In this document: positions 36,447-46,732 of the stretch, piece after piece
Numbering within the stretch: position 1 is the first letter of the stretch
How the letters are laid out: every line of letters starts with the position of its first letter
NCBI RefSeq assembly: GCF_003075435.1
Contig: NZ_QCZJ01000006.1
Location: forward strand, 124,001 to 188,000
Origin: Terrimonas sp.
GTDB lineage: Bacteria; Bacteroidota; Bacteroidia; Chitinophagales; Chitinophagaceae
DNA: 64,000 nt
Direction of reading: 5' to 3'
The notes under the pieces: model-generated
The model's database searches: none
Told to the model about the DNA's origin: nothing
Seen by the model: the letters and a program-made list of their open reading frames with translations, nothing else
Made by a program: the position numbers and the translations under genes

Positions 36447-39400
36447 ATGCATTGCTTTATGCCTTTAATTCCACCCTTTAAGAGCTTTGTACTTGTGTTT
36501 TTTTTAATTTTTGGCTGCAACACCTTCCTAAGTGGTCAGATGCGCCAAATATATCTCGATGATAGTAGACCGGAAAATGAGGTATACAAGATCAGCTTTT
36601 ACACTCCGTCTTCGGGGTATGTCGCTTTCAAAAACTGGATTGGGTATTCAATAGATAGCGGCCACACTTTTGTAAAGAAATATATAACTGTTTCAAATGT
36701 GGATTTTAATGGCTATGGAGTAAATCTCACTTTAGGTTTTGGTATAGCTGGTGTAAAAGCCTTTAATCAAAATAATATTATTGTATGGGGAGATTACGGA
36801 TATGTTCCTGCAATACTTCGGTCGACAGATGGTGGAAATAGTTTTAAGCTGGTATACCATTCTCAATATAATCCGCTACAAATATCCGGCGGAGTTACAG
36901 ATATGATATTTCCCCAAAACGATAATATAGGATTTGCGATAGATGCAGATAGGATATTGAAGACAACCGATCAGGGAATAAGTTGGCAAACAGTAAAAAT
37001 AACAGAAGGTGCCGGATGGCAGTTTCTTGAGGCTGTTGATAACAATAATGTATATGCGGGAAGTACTCGTTATCAAACTAATCAGCTCATTAAAACTAGT
37101 AATGGAGGTAACAGTTGGCAAAATATTGCATATCCCAAGACCGGAGTTAAAATGTCATATGCATATTTTATCAACCCGTATAAGGGCTGGCTAAACTGTA
37201 ATGAAGAAAACTCCAGATTCTATACTTATATAACCGAGAATGGAGGTACAACCTGGAACCTGCTAAATGACCCTGACGCAACACCGATGTATGCTGCCAA
37301 AATAAAATTTATTGATGATAATACAGGTTATGCATTGACCGGGCAGAATAATGTGGCTAAATCTGTAGATGGCGGTAAAATATGGGAGATGTTGCCGAGG
37401 GATAATTCATTTGCTTACCTTGGTTACACACATAATGATCTTTACATTATTAACAGTAACCAGTTATGGGCAGGCGGAAGGCTTGGCTTTTTTGAACTGG
37501 GTATAAACGGTGGAGGAACTCCCCTGCCCAAGGCTTATTTAAAAACAGATACAACAAGCTTTGGTGCCACCGGTTTAGTTAGCCTGAAAAACTTTTCGAG
37601 GGCTGGCTACAGCTATACATGGATAGTTAATGGTAAACCTATTAGTAATGCTTATGAGTCAACATATACTGCAACATTCAATGAGCATATGGACACTATT
37701 CAATTAGTGGTATCAAACGGAAGCGTTATCGATACTGCTACAAAATATATTTATCTCCCTTCAAGGGCCTCTATCACTGCGTTCAATCCAACACAAGGTA
37801 AAACAGGAACTGAGATCACTATTACCGGAACAAATTTTTACAATGTTAAGTCAGTAACTATTGGCGGTGCTGCTGCATCATTCACCGTTGAATCACCTAC
37901 TGTCATCAAAGCATTTGTTGGCTCTGGGGCGTCAGGTGATGTTACTGTTAGCACTACATCGGGCTCAAGTACATTACCCGGATTTATTTATTTTCCTCCA
38001 CCAACTATTGTATCATTTTCGCCAGCCACAGGAACTGCCGGAACGCTCATTACTATAACCGGAACAAATTTTACAGATGTGACCAAAGTTACTTTTGGTG
38101 GTGAAACGGCTATGTTTACGGTAGTTTCTCCAACATTGATTACTGCCACAGCCCCTTCTTCCGGACCGGGAACAGTTAGTGTAACGGCTTCCGGCGGCAA
38201 TACGTCATTGCAAGGATTTATTTCTATTCCAACCATTACATCATTTACTCCTTTAAAAGGAACGCAGGGTACGATTATGACTATAACAGGAACTTCATTT
38301 ACAGGTACTACTGCGGTTGCTGTGGGCGGTGAGCAGGTGTTATCATTCGTTGTTGTTTCATCAACCCAGATCAAAGCTACAATTGGTGCCGGAGCTTCGG
38401 GATCAGTAAATGTATCAGCGCCGGGTGGTAGTTCAACTATGGGGCAATTTAATTGGTTCTTACCTCCTGCGATATCTTCATTTAGTCCCACAAACGGACC
38501 AACTGGCACAACTGTCACAATCAGCGGTTCCAATTTTCATATTACCCCATCAGAAAATATTGTGTATTTCGGTGCTGTGCGTGCTACCGTAATGTCAGGA
38601 ACCAGCAGTTCATTGACCGTAAAAGTACCGGCTGGCGCAACCTTTGAAGCTATTAGTGTGGTTAGTAATAATCTGATTGGCTATTCAGCAAAACCGTTCC
38701 TTGTTACATTTATGAATGGAGGTAGTATTACTCCCAGTTCATTTGCCCCTCCGGTTGGCGTCTATGTAGGTCCCAATAACGGACTTTCAGATATAAAAAT
38801 AGGTGACATCGATAATGACGGAAAGCCAGATATTATCGCAAAAGTGCAAGGGCTAACTGACAATAGCGGTCTGTTTGTATATAGAAATATCAGCACATTG
38901 CCATCAGTAGCTTTCGATACTCCTGTTTACATACGTTCTGATTATTTTCCAGTAAGCTTAGAATTGGGTGATCTTGACGGAGATGGGAAGCTGGATATTG
39001 TAGTTGGTGGTGAAACAACTATTTCTGCATTCAGGAACATTTCAACGCCGGGAAATATATTGATTGTGCCATCAGTTGTAACGAGTGTTCAAAGGTCGCC
39101 TGTGAGCTTAGCAATAGGCGATATAGATGGTGATGGGAAATCCGATATTGCTGCATCTTTTTATCCTGCTGAATCAGCTATCATATTACGCAATACAAGT
39201 GAACCAGGATCTTTTTCTTTTGCTGAAGCTATAGCTATACCCAGTACTCCGGGAGGTAGAAACATGCTATTAGCAGATATTGACAGAGACGCAAAACCAG
39301 ACCTTATTATCCCCAATGCTACATCACATGAATTTTTAGTGCTTAATAATACATCATCTAAAGGCAATATTATATTCAAGCCACCGGTAAAGTACCCAGG

Positions 39401-42400
39401 CTATTCCCATTCATACATGGCGGCAGGCGATATAGATGGTGATGGAATTACCGATTTGGTATCAGGTGATTACAGAGGATCTAGAATGACGGTTTTAAGA
39501 AATAACGGATACGGAGAGTTTGAGGATCCTGTGCAGTTTGATGCGACAGGAAATCCCGGAGGTTTGTCATTGGGCGATATTGACGGGGATGGTAAAATAG
39601 ATATAGCTACTTGCCTTGTGAATGTAAATCTTGGCGTCTTTAAGAATCTAAGCACCATCGGCATAATTAGTCTGGCACCAAAATCAGACTATTCGCCAAT
39701 CCAGGTTACAGGCCAATATCTTACAGCAATCGCTGACTTTAATGGGGATGGCAAAAACGATGTTTTGGTTACGTCGCCATCAGATACGGCTTTAAAAATT
39801 TATATTAACAAAATAGAGCCTGAACCTTTTATACAATCATTTTCTCCTACTACAGGAGAAATGGGAACTATAGTTAATATTACCGGCGTAAATTTTAGCG
39901 GAGCTACAGCTGTTTCGTTTGGAGGAATACCTGCCCAATCCTTTACAATAAATTCTTCCACAAGCATCACTGCTGTTGTTGGTCCGGGGTCTTCCGGAGA
40001 AGTGGCTGTTACCAATGATTATGGTACGGCAACAAAAACCGGATTTTTATTAGGCACGCCCCCGGTTATAACATCTTTTGCGCCATCGTCAGCTCGGGTT
40101 GGTGCAAGTGTTGTGATTAACGGATATAATTTTAATGAGATAACTTCTGGAAATATAGTATACTTTGGGGGAGTGAGAGCAACTGTAACCTCTGCCTCCA
40201 CAACATCATTGTCGGTTATAGTACCGGCTGGTGCATCGTATAGTCCAATAACTGTTTCAACCCGCGGCTTAACTGCATATTCAGCTAAACCATTCAGCAT
40301 TAGCTTCCCGGGAAGTACAGGATCAATGCTTCAATCTTTCTCTGGCACAAGGCTGCAAAGATCTGCAGGACGCTTTGCTTCATTTTGTGATATAGATGGC
40401 GACGGAAAGCTTGATATGGTTACAGGTAACCAGGATATTATAATTGCACGAAACATGAGTACTCCGGGAAATATTCAGTTTGCAGAAGACCGGGGCTTTT
40501 CAACAACAATGCCTTTATTTAAACCTTTAACAGGTGATTTAGACGGTGATGGAAAACCGGATATTGTTTCTGTTAGCTATGATGGTAGTGGTATAGCTGT
40601 TTTCAGAAATACAAGCACTGTTGGCGATATTTCAATTACGCATGTCACAAATTTCTTTACTGGTGTATCTACCAGTTGGCCGTCAGATGGGCTGATCCAT
40701 GATCTCGACGGAGATGGAAAACCAGATATCGTAATCGCTAATTACTCTTCGCAAACTATAACAATATTCCGAAATCTGAGTGAACCCGGAAATATTGTGT
40801 TTGACACCAGGATAGATTACAATATGTTCAGCTACTCAACCAAAATCACTGCAAGAGATATTGATGGAGATAACAAACCGGATTTACTGGCCATGTCGAT
40901 TCCTAATGGCGGTTCTGTTTTTTTGAATACCAGTATTCCCGGAAAAATTAGTTTTTCCAATAAAATAGATTACGGCAGGCAGCCTCAGCCCAATAGCATT
41001 TACGCAGTTGACATGGACGGAGATGAAAAACCAGATATGCTAATGGGATCATCTAATGAAAAAGGTGTTTTAGCCTACCGGAATATTAGTATGCCAGGTG
41101 CTATTACTTTTGAACAGAAAAAAGACATTTTTACAGGGACAGGTATAAGTATTACTGATGTTGGAGATCTAGACGGAGACGGGAAACCAGATTTATTGCA
41201 ACTAAGTACATTCGACATCAACAATATATCTATACAAAGGAATATGAGTGAGCCGGCCTCTATTAACCTGGATGAAAAGATTGATATAGCATTCAACGAT
41301 AGAATATACAGTGCTTCAATTGCCGATATTGACGGGGATGGCATGCCCGACATTTCAGTCTTTACCTATAATACCGTAAGTTTTTTGCTTAATACAACGG
41401 GCAAAGCTACTCCTGTAAAAGTTTGCCCTAAAGGGACCACAAGCTTTACCTCTGCTGTAAAAGGCAATAGTTATCAATGGCAGCAATATAGCGGCAGCAC
41501 TTTTGTCAACATTTCAGAAAACGCTTATTTCTCAGGAACACAAACTGCTACTTTACAAATTATTAATGTGCCTGCATCCTGGAATAATTACCAGTACCGG
41601 TGTATTATTAATGCCAATCAATTTAGCGAAGTTTACGGACTTTCAATTACTGATACATTAGTAACACCAGTAGTTAATATAACTTCAAACACCGATGCAA
41701 TTTGCCCGGGAAACGAAGTTTTGTTTACAGCATATCCTGTTAACGGTGGAGAAATTCCATCCTTCCAATGGCAGGTGAATGGTGTGAATGCCGGCACTAA
41801 CACCCATACTTTTTCGTCAGAAACGTTCGCCAATGATGCGGAGGTAAATGTAATTATGACAAGCAGTGCTTTATGCCCATTACCCCAAACAGTTAAAAGT
41901 AATACTATTAAAGTAAAGGTCAATCTGGTATTGGCGCCATCTGTAAAAATAGAGCAGGAGCCCGGCGTAATTTGTCCTAATACCCATGTTACCTTTAACG
42001 CAATACCGGTGAATGGAGGGCAATTCCCATCGTATGAGTGGAGAAAAAATGGCGTCATTACCGGAAACAATAGCCCGTCTTATACGCCTTCAGAAATACA
42101 AGCTGGCGACAGTATATATGTTATGATGACCAGTGATATAGCATGCCCTATGTATACTAATGTAAGAAGCAGTACCATACATGTAGTAATTAATCCGAAG
42201 CTTACTCCCGCAGTATCAATATCCTGCAATGCAAATTTGATACAGGGACAAGCAACATCAATAATCGCATCTCCGGAAAATGAGGGTAACATGCCTTTAT
42301 ATATGTGGCAGGATAGCACGCAGGCGTATAGCTGGAAAAATATCCCTTCTGCTGCATCAGAGATACTCAATTATCAACCAAAGCAAACGGGTGATAAAAT

Positions 42401-42743
42401 TCGTTTGGTAATGACCAGTAATGCTGATTGCGGCGATCCTGCCACCGTTACCAGCAATACAATTAGCTTTTTTCTGACACCGGGTACACCAGGCTCCGGA
42501 CGTATTGCACCTAACCCTGTTGTTGGAAACCTTCTTGTGCTTGACAGTTTGAATATTTCAGACAACTGGCGGACACTTGATATATTTGACATGGGCGGAA
42601 ATGTAAGGCTTCACATGAATTTGGCAACTCTGCATCAGATCAAGATATCTGTCCCGGTTACAACATTACAAACAGGCTCCTATTTCATTATATTAAGAAA
42701 TAATAATGGAGCCGTGAAGAGAATGTCTTTTGTGAAACTATGA
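36447..42743 (+). CDS. Giant secreted IPT/TIG and FG-GAP repeat protein with T9SS sorting tail
   Basis: Extracellular protein of 2098 residues. The second ATG (residue 5) is an equally good start. A signal peptide (about 5-30) precedes a YCF48/BNR-like propeller with repeated GWxN/STDGGxxF-type blades (about 35-350) and a PKD-like segment. Then come four IPT/TIG domains (about 442-755), a first FG-GAP/VCBS block of repeats with DIDGDGKPDI (about 775-1120), two more IPT domains (about 1127-1310), a second FG-GAP block (about 1315-1647), an Ig-like and three related chitin-binding-type beta domains each opening with an ICPG/CPNT-like Cys (about 1658-2010), and a C-terminal type IX sorting domain (about 2015-2098, ending MSFVKL). 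The FG-GAP DxDxDG loops should bind calcium. Likely surface adhesion or a secreted scaffold; no catalytic domain seen. Confidence 0.85.
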   Translation: MHCFMPLIPPFKSFVLVFFLIFGCNTFLSGQMRQIYLDDSRPENEVYKISFYTPSSGYVAFKNWIGYSIDSGHTFVKKYITVSNVDFNGYGVNLTLGFGIAGVKAFNQNNIIVWGDYGYVPAILRSTDGGNSFKLVYHSQYNPLQISGGVTDMIFPQNDNIGFAIDADRILKTTDQGISWQTVKITEGAGWQFLEAVDNNNVYAGSTRYQTNQLIKTSNGGNSWQNIAYPKTGVKMSYAYFINPYKGWLNCNEENSRFYTYITENGGTTWNLLNDPDATPMYAAKIKFIDDNTGYALTGQNNVAKSVDGGKIWEMLPRDNSFAYLGYTHNDLYIINSNQLWAGGRLGFFELGINGGGTPLPKAYLKTDTTSFGATGLVSLKNFSRAGYSYTWIVNGKPISNAYESTYTATFNEHMDTIQLVVSNGSVIDTATKYIYLPSRASITAFNPTQGKTGTEITITGTNFYNVKSVTIGGAAASFTVESPTVIKAFVGSGASGDVTVSTTSGSSTLPGFIYFPPPTIVSFSPATGTAGTLITITGTNFTDVTKVTFGGETAMFTVVSPTLITATAPSSGPGTVSVTASGGNTSLQGFISIPTITSFTPLKGTQGTIMTITGTSFTGTTAVAVGGEQVLSFVVVSSTQIKATIGAGASGSVNVSAPGGSSTMGQFNWFLPPAISSFSPTNGPTGTTVTISGSNFHITPSENIVYFGAVRATVMSGTSSSLTVKVPAGATFEAISVVSNNLIGYSAKPFLVTFMNGGSITPSSFAPPVGVYVGPNNGLSDIKIGDIDNDGKPDIIAKVQGLTDNSGLFVYRNISTLPSVAFDTPVYIRSDYFPVSLELGDLDGDGKLDIVVGGETTISAFRNISTPGNILIVPSVVTSVQRSPVSLAIGDIDGDGKSDIAASFYPAESAIILRNTSEPGSFSFAEAIAIPSTPGGRNMLLADIDRDAKPDLIIPNATSHEFLVLNNTSSKGNIIFKPPVKYPGYSHSYMAAGDIDGDGITDLVSGDYRGSRMTVLRNNGYGEFEDPVQFDATGNPGGLSLGDIDGDGKIDIATCLVNVNLGVFKNLSTIGIISLAPKSDYSPIQVTGQYLTAIADFNGDGKNDVLVTSPSDTALKIYINKIEPEPFIQSFSPTTGEMGTIVNITGVNFSGATAVSFGGIPAQSFTINSSTSITAVVGPGSSGEVAVTNDYGTATKTGFLLGTPPVITSFAPSSARVGASVVINGYNFNEITSGNIVYFGGVRATVTSASTTSLSVIVPAGASYSPITVSTRGLTAYSAKPFSISFPGSTGSMLQSFSGTRLQRSAGRFASFCDIDGDGKLDMVTGNQDIIIARNMSTPGNIQFAEDRGFSTTMPLFKPLTGDLDGDGKPDIVSVSYDGSGIAVFRNTSTVGDISITHVTNFFTGVSTSWPSDGLIHDLDGDGKPDIVIANYSSQTITIFRNLSEPGNIVFDTRIDYNMFSYSTKITARDIDGDNKPDLLAMSIPNGGSVFLNTSIPGKISFSNKIDYGRQPQPNSIYAVDMDGDEKPDMLMGSSNEKGVLAYRNISMPGAITFEQKKDIFTGTGISITDVGDLDGDGKPDLLQLSTFDINNISIQRNMSEPASINLDEKIDIAFNDRIYSASIADIDGDGMPDISVFTYNTVSFLLNTTGKATPVKVCPKGTTSFTSAVKGNSYQWQQYSGSTFVNISENAYFSGTQTATLQIINVPASWNNYQYRCIINANQFSEVYGLSITDTLVTPVVNITSNTDAICPGNEVLFTAYPVNGGEIPSFQWQVNGVNAGTNTHTFSSETFANDAEVNVIMTSSALCPLPQTVKSNTIKVKVNLVLAPSVKIEQEPGVICPNTHVTFNAIPVNGGQFPSYEWRKNGVITGNNSPSYTPSEIQAGDSIYVMMTSDIACPMYTNVRSSTIHVVINPKLTPAVSISCNANLIQGQATSIIASPENEGNMPLYMWQDSTQAYSWKNIPSAASEILNYQPKQTGDKIRLVMTSNADCGDPATVTSNTISFFLTPGTPGSGRIAPNPVVGNLLVLDSLNISDNWRTLDIFDMGGNVRLHMNLATLHQIKISVPVTTLQTGSYFIILRNNNGAVKRMSFVKL

Positions 42744-42804
42744 CCATATAAACGCTATATTTAGCGATGCAAGCGAATTATCCGTGTCTGCCTGTCAGAA
42801 TCAG

Positions 42805-44091
42805 CTATTTGTTATTATTTCCTTTATTCTTTTCTACCTTAAAATTTGGACGGTTAGTATTACCGCTTCCACCGCGGGGATTATTATTTCTCGGTCCGCG
42901 TTGTTGTTGCGGTTGCTGAGGTTGGCTTAGTCCCTTTTGTTCGCGTTGGTCTTTGTGATGATCCCTGCTTTTATTAAATTTCTTTTTTCTGTCAGCTTTT
43001 TCGAGGCTGCGCAGGCTTATCTGCCCAACCACATCCACAAATTCAGGTTCAATTTCTTTTGGTTTGTTTGAGGTAACTTCTTCTGTTTCGAGCGTTTCAG
43101 GTTTAACGCCCTTGGCATTCATGCTTTTTATTTTCCGAACAGTATCTATGGATAGCGGGTATTGCTTGCTGCTTTCAGGCAAAGTATACCACATCAGGTT
43201 CCGGAAAATATCTTTCTTGATAAGCAGTGCATTACCTTTTGTGGTCTCAAGCATATCCGCATTTTCAGGAAAACCCTGCAAAGCATCAAGGTAGGTGTCT
43301 AACTCATAGTTGAGACAGCATTTCAGTCTGCCACATTGCCCGCTTAATTTGGTTTGATTGATACTGAGGTTTTGATAACGGGCTGCAATGGTAGTTACGC
43401 TCTTAAAGCTGGTGAGCCAGGTGCTGCAGCATAGTTCACGGCCGCAACTTCCTATACCGCCCACTTTGGCCGCTTCCTGGCGGGAGCCGATCTGCTTCAT
43501 TTCCACCTTAACCTTAAATTCAGAAGCATAGGCTTTGATCAGTTCACGGAAGTCAACACGACCATCAGCTGTATAGAAAAAAGTTGCTTTTCTGCCATCC
43601 GCCTGGAATTCTACCTCGCTTAATTTCATTTCCAGTTTTAGTTGCCGGGCAATTGAGCGAGCTCTCATCAGTGCTTTAGGTTCCCGTTCTTTATTCTGGC
43701 GCATCTGCTCCAGATCGCGGTCGCCGGCGCGGCGCAGCACTTTCTTTATGTCAGGATTATTTTCTTCAACGCCTTTTTTCTTCAATTGCAACCTTACTAG
43801 CTCTCCGGTCATACTTACTTCCCCTACATCAAAACCGCTTACACCTTCAAGCGTCACCAGTTCACCTTTTTCAAAAAGATGTACAGTACTGTTACGGTAA
43901 AATTCTTTCCTGCTCCCTTTATTAAAAGAGACCTCAATAACGCGGCATATGGATTCTGCATCGGATATAGGCAAATTGGTTAACCAATCATGTACATTCA
44001 TCCGGTTACATCCGCCGGTGCTGCATCCTCCATTACTCTTACAACCATTAGGTTTTCCGCCGGTATTTGTGCCACAGCTACTACAACCCAT
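42805..44091 (-). CDS. PSP1-domain protein (RicT/YaaT-like)
   Basis: Cytoplasmic protein of 428 residues. The N-terminus is Cys-rich (Cys at residues 3, 6, 17, 23 and 28 among Gly/Ser/Asn); the middle is a PSP1 domain with GSCGRELCCSTWL and SGQCGRLKCCLNYE, the two Cys clusters that bind Fe-S in Bacillus RicT. The C-terminal 90 residues are a Lys/Gln/Asn-rich disordered tail. RicT-type proteins act with RicA/RicF on mRNA maturation by RNase Y and in biofilm or sporulation control in Firmicutes; in Bacteroidota the role is not settled. The Cys-rich start and basic tail suggest metal and RNA binding. It is transcribed away from recO. Confidence 0.85.
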   Translation of the reverse strand: MGCSSCGTNTGGKPNGCKSNGGCSTGGCNRMNVHDWLTNLPISDAESICRVIEVSFNKGSRKEFYRNSTVHLFEKGELVTLEGVSGFDVGEVSMTGELVRLQLKKKGVEENNPDIKKVLRRAGDRDLEQMRQNKEREPKALMRARSIARQLKLEMKLSEVEFQADGRKATFFYTADGRVDFRELIKAYASEFKVKVEMKQIGSRQEAAKVGGIGSCGRELCCSTWLTSFKSVTTIAARYQNLSINQTKLSGQCGRLKCCLNYELDTYLDALQGFPENADMLETTKGNALLIKKDIFRNLMWYTLPESSKQYPLSIDTVRKIKSMNAKGVKPETLETEEVTSNKPKEIEPEFVDVVGQISLRSLEKADRKKKFNKSRDHHKDQREQKGLSQPQQPQQQRGPRNNNPRGGSGNTNRPNFKVEKNKGNNNK

Positions 44092-44425
44092 ATATGAGTT
44101 TCGTTAAATAGTTAATAAACGTCCGGTAGGAAACTATGCTATTGTTACAGAAATGGCAAAGCACACTATTATCCTGTGAAGCATATCCGCCTGATGGCGG
44201 ACAGTATATCTATAAAGCCGTAGGGCAAAAATGATAACGGCTGAAATCAGAATAACCTATATTGAATTAAACTAAACTGCTGTTCATTGCACACAAAATT
44301 CAACCCACAAAACCTGTAACAATATATAATAGCATCCTTTTCAGGACAATTGTTTCCAAAAATAGCGAAATATTGCCAGATTATGTGAGCGAATGATAAA
44401 TTGTTGTATGGGCTATAGGGCATAT
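44092..44425. other. Intergenic region without supported gene
   Basis: Gap between the PSP1-domain gene and recO, both on the minus strand. A small palindrome CCGCCTGATGGCGG (44187-44200) is the only structure I can name; it resembles the CTGCC-type repeat words. No gene or clear promoter. Confidence 0.5.
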
Positions 44426-45160
44426 CTATGCCAATACTTCCTTTAAAACCGGCAACGATCTCATGGTGCCGAAATCATTTACATGCAGGATATAAAATTG
44501 CATTAAGGCATCAAGTACCTGCCGCCTGGTAATATTATTTAATATGATATCTCCGGCTTCGTGCGGTTGCAAGGCTTTCAGTAACAGGGAAACAGCATGT
44601 GCCGTTTCTCCCGCCGAATAAAAATAATGCGCAGGAGTTTCTTGTATAAAGCGACCCTCCTGTAAATCAAGTATCGGGGTTATCGCCGTATAGTTATCCT
44701 GTATTCTTGAGCCAAGGAACTCGGTGAGGTGTAACGCGAAGAAAGCAGGATAGTTAGATGTTGTTTTAGCGTCTGCCTGGTCGAGCTGTATGTAAGCGTC
44801 TTCTATAAAATTATACAGGTCTGCATTGGTTTCCGGTTGCTTCAGCACTTTTTGCAGTAGTTCCGTCATGAATACAGCAACCGCGTTTTTATATATATTA
44901 AAGAAAACCTGCTGATACAGGTAATGCCATTTAGCTTCCTTAATACGCTGCAGGTTTTTCAGTTCATTATGATATACTTCCATATCCAGCAGCGCAGCCG
45001 GCTGAAAAAGATTGCCTTTTACGGCAGATTTTTTATTGGTACGAACGCCGTTAATAAGATACGACTGTATCCCGAAAAGCTCTGTATAGATTAGCGCAAT
45101 GATGGAGGTTTCACCATATGGTACAGTGCGTAAAACAACTCCTTTACTGTGAAAAACCAT
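44426..45160 (-). CDS. recO: DNA repair protein RecO
   Basis: Recombination mediator of 244 residues with the N-terminal OB fold (FHSKGVVLRTVPYGETSIIALIYTELFG) and a helical C-terminal part. RecO loads RecA on SSB-coated DNA with RecR. The start motif KGVVLRTVPYGETS is characteristic of the family. The C-terminal zinc Cys motif seen in some RecO proteins is absent, as is usual in many Bacteroidota members. It lies 140 bases downstream of clpX on the same strand. Confidence 0.92.
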   Translation of the reverse strand: MVFHSKGVVLRTVPYGETSIIALIYTELFGIQSYLINGVRTNKKSAVKGNLFQPAALLDMEVYHNELKNLQRIKEAKWHYLYQQVFFNIYKNAVAVFMTELLQKVLKQPETNADLYNFIEDAYIQLDQADAKTTSNYPAFFALHLTEFLGSRIQDNYTAITPILDLQEGRFIQETPAHYFYSAGETAHAVSLLLKALQPHEAGDIILNNITRRQVLDALMQFYILHVNDFGTMRSLPVLKEVLA

Positions 45161-45300
45161 CTTAGTGCTATATTAAACGAGAAACGACAGACAAGAAATA
45201 TAAGAATCTGATGTCTGTCGCTTCTGCCTGCAGGCTTCTCCTTTTACGAAGAAATGCAATGAATTATTGTTAATACAACATGCTTACCTGATCCTGGTAT

Positions 45301-46533
45301 TTACGCCACCTTCAGCATGCTCATCTTACTGTTGCTGAATTTATGCTCCGCATAATCCAGTGTAAGATGAAACTCTTTGTTTCCGGATGTAGGCATTTCG
45401 AACATAGCATCGGTAAGAATATTTTCACAAATGCTGCGCAAACCTCTTGCACCTAATTTATATTCAAGCGCTTTGGAAACAAGAAAATCTAAAACGGCAT
45501 CATCAATCTTTAATTTGATACCCTCCATTTCGAAAAGGCGTATATATTGTTTGATAAGCGCATTTTTGGGTTCGGTAAGAATAGATCTCAATGTTGTTGC
45601 ATCTAAGGGATTGAGATATGTGATTACCGGTAAACGGCCCAACAGTTCGGGAATCAACCCAAATGACTTCATATCCTGTGCATTCACATACTGCAACAGG
45701 TTTTTCTTCATGGCTTCCTGTTGGTCTTTATTTACATTAAAGCCAATAGCATTGGTATTAACCCTGCGGGCAATTACCTTATCAATGCCATCAAATGCCC
45801 CGCCGCATATAAATAAAATATTCTGTGTATTTACTTTTACCAGCTTTTGCTCAGGATGCTTTCTGCCCCCTTGCGGAGGAACAAGTACTTCTGTTCCTTC
45901 AAGCAATTTTAATAATCCCTGTTGCACACCTTCGCCGCTTACATCACGGGTTATAGAAGGATTATCGCCTTTACGGGCAATTTTATCAATCTCATCTATA
46001 TATACTATACCTTTTTCTGCAGCGGCAACATCATAATTGCAAACCTGCAACAGACGGGTTAGTATACTTTCCACATCTTCACCCACATAACCCGATTCGG
46101 TGAATACGGTAGCATCAACAATAGCAAAAGGCACATTCAGCATGCGGGCAATGGTTTTTGCCAGCAGGGTTTTACCCGTGCCTGTTTCACCCACCATTAT
46201 AATATTGCTCTTGTCTATCTCTACATCATTATCACCAATTTTCTGCTGTAAGCGTTTGTAATGATTATATACTGCAACCGCCAGCACTTTCTTCGCCTCA
46301 TCCTGCCCGATCACATATTCATCAATAAACTTCTTTATTTCTATTGGTTTTTTTACAGTTAGTTTAAACTGTGGATGAGATGATTCATGCTTTAAAACCA
46401 ATTCCTGTTCAATGATATCTCTTGCGTGATCAACGCAGTTTTCACAAATATGTCCTTCCTGTCCGGCAATGAGTATTTTAACCTCATCGCGGCTTCGTCC
46501 GCAAAACGAGCAATGTAATATTGATTTAGCCAT
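45301..46533 (-). CDS. clpX: ATP-dependent Clp protease ATP-binding subunit ClpX
   Basis: AAA+ unfoldase of 410 residues. The N-terminal zinc domain has four Cys in CSFCGRS and CENCVDHA (residues 8-36), the Walker A is [12 protein letters not shown] (about 117), Walker [12 protein letters not shown] (about 176), followed by the ClpP-binding IGF loop in TNAIGFNVN and the sensor 2 region LGARGLRS. ClpX delivers substrates to ClpP; two clpP genes lie immediately upstream. A terminator at 46683-46710 separates them, so clpX probably has its own promoter in 46534-46682, though none is clear. Confidence 0.97.
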   Translation of the reverse strand: MAKSILHCSFCGRSRDEVKILIAGQEGHICENCVDHARDIIEQELVLKHESSHPQFKLTVKKPIEIKKFIDEYVIGQDEAKKVLAVAVYNHYKRLQQKIGDNDVEIDKSNIIMVGETGTGKTLLAKTIARMLNVPFAIVDATVFTESGYVGEDVESILTRLLQVCNYDVAAAEKGIVYIDEIDKIARKGDNPSITRDVSGEGVQQGLLKLLEGTEVLVPPQGGRKHPEQKLVKVNTQNILFICGGAFDGIDKVIARRVNTNAIGFNVNKDQQEAMKKNLLQYVNAQDMKSFGLIPELLGRLPVITYLNPLDATTLRSILTEPKNALIKQYIRLFEMEGIKLKIDDAVLDFLVSKALEYKLGARGLRSICENILTDAMFEMPTSGNKEFHLTLDYAEHKFSNSKMSMLKVA

Positions 46534-46682
46534 TATACGTTTGTGTTCAATTAATAATCAGCTAACAGAGGATATGGAGGATGTTGGTGTTTTTATACGA
46601 ATTAGAGCGGAGAACAAAAGTCCGAAACTTTTTTGTAAATATCCAGTTTATAAGGCAGACATATGTCAAATTCCGCTGCATG

Positions 46683-46710
46683 AAAAAAGCCGCTCATCGA
46701 AAGCGGCTTT
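46683..46710 (-). terminator. Rho-independent terminator after the second clpP
   Basis: On the minus strand AAAGCCGCT and AGCGGCTTT form a 9-bp stem with a 7-base loop (46686-46710), followed by a T-run (46683-46688, A on the plus strand). It ends the tig-clpP-clpP transcript before clpX. Confidence 0.85.
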
Positions 46711-46732
46711 CAATAAGCTGATTTTAAAATGC

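Noticed and set aside
44187-44200. CCGCCTGATGGCGG palindrome as a terminator
   Set aside because: There is no T-tract on either strand; it looks more like one of the repeat words.
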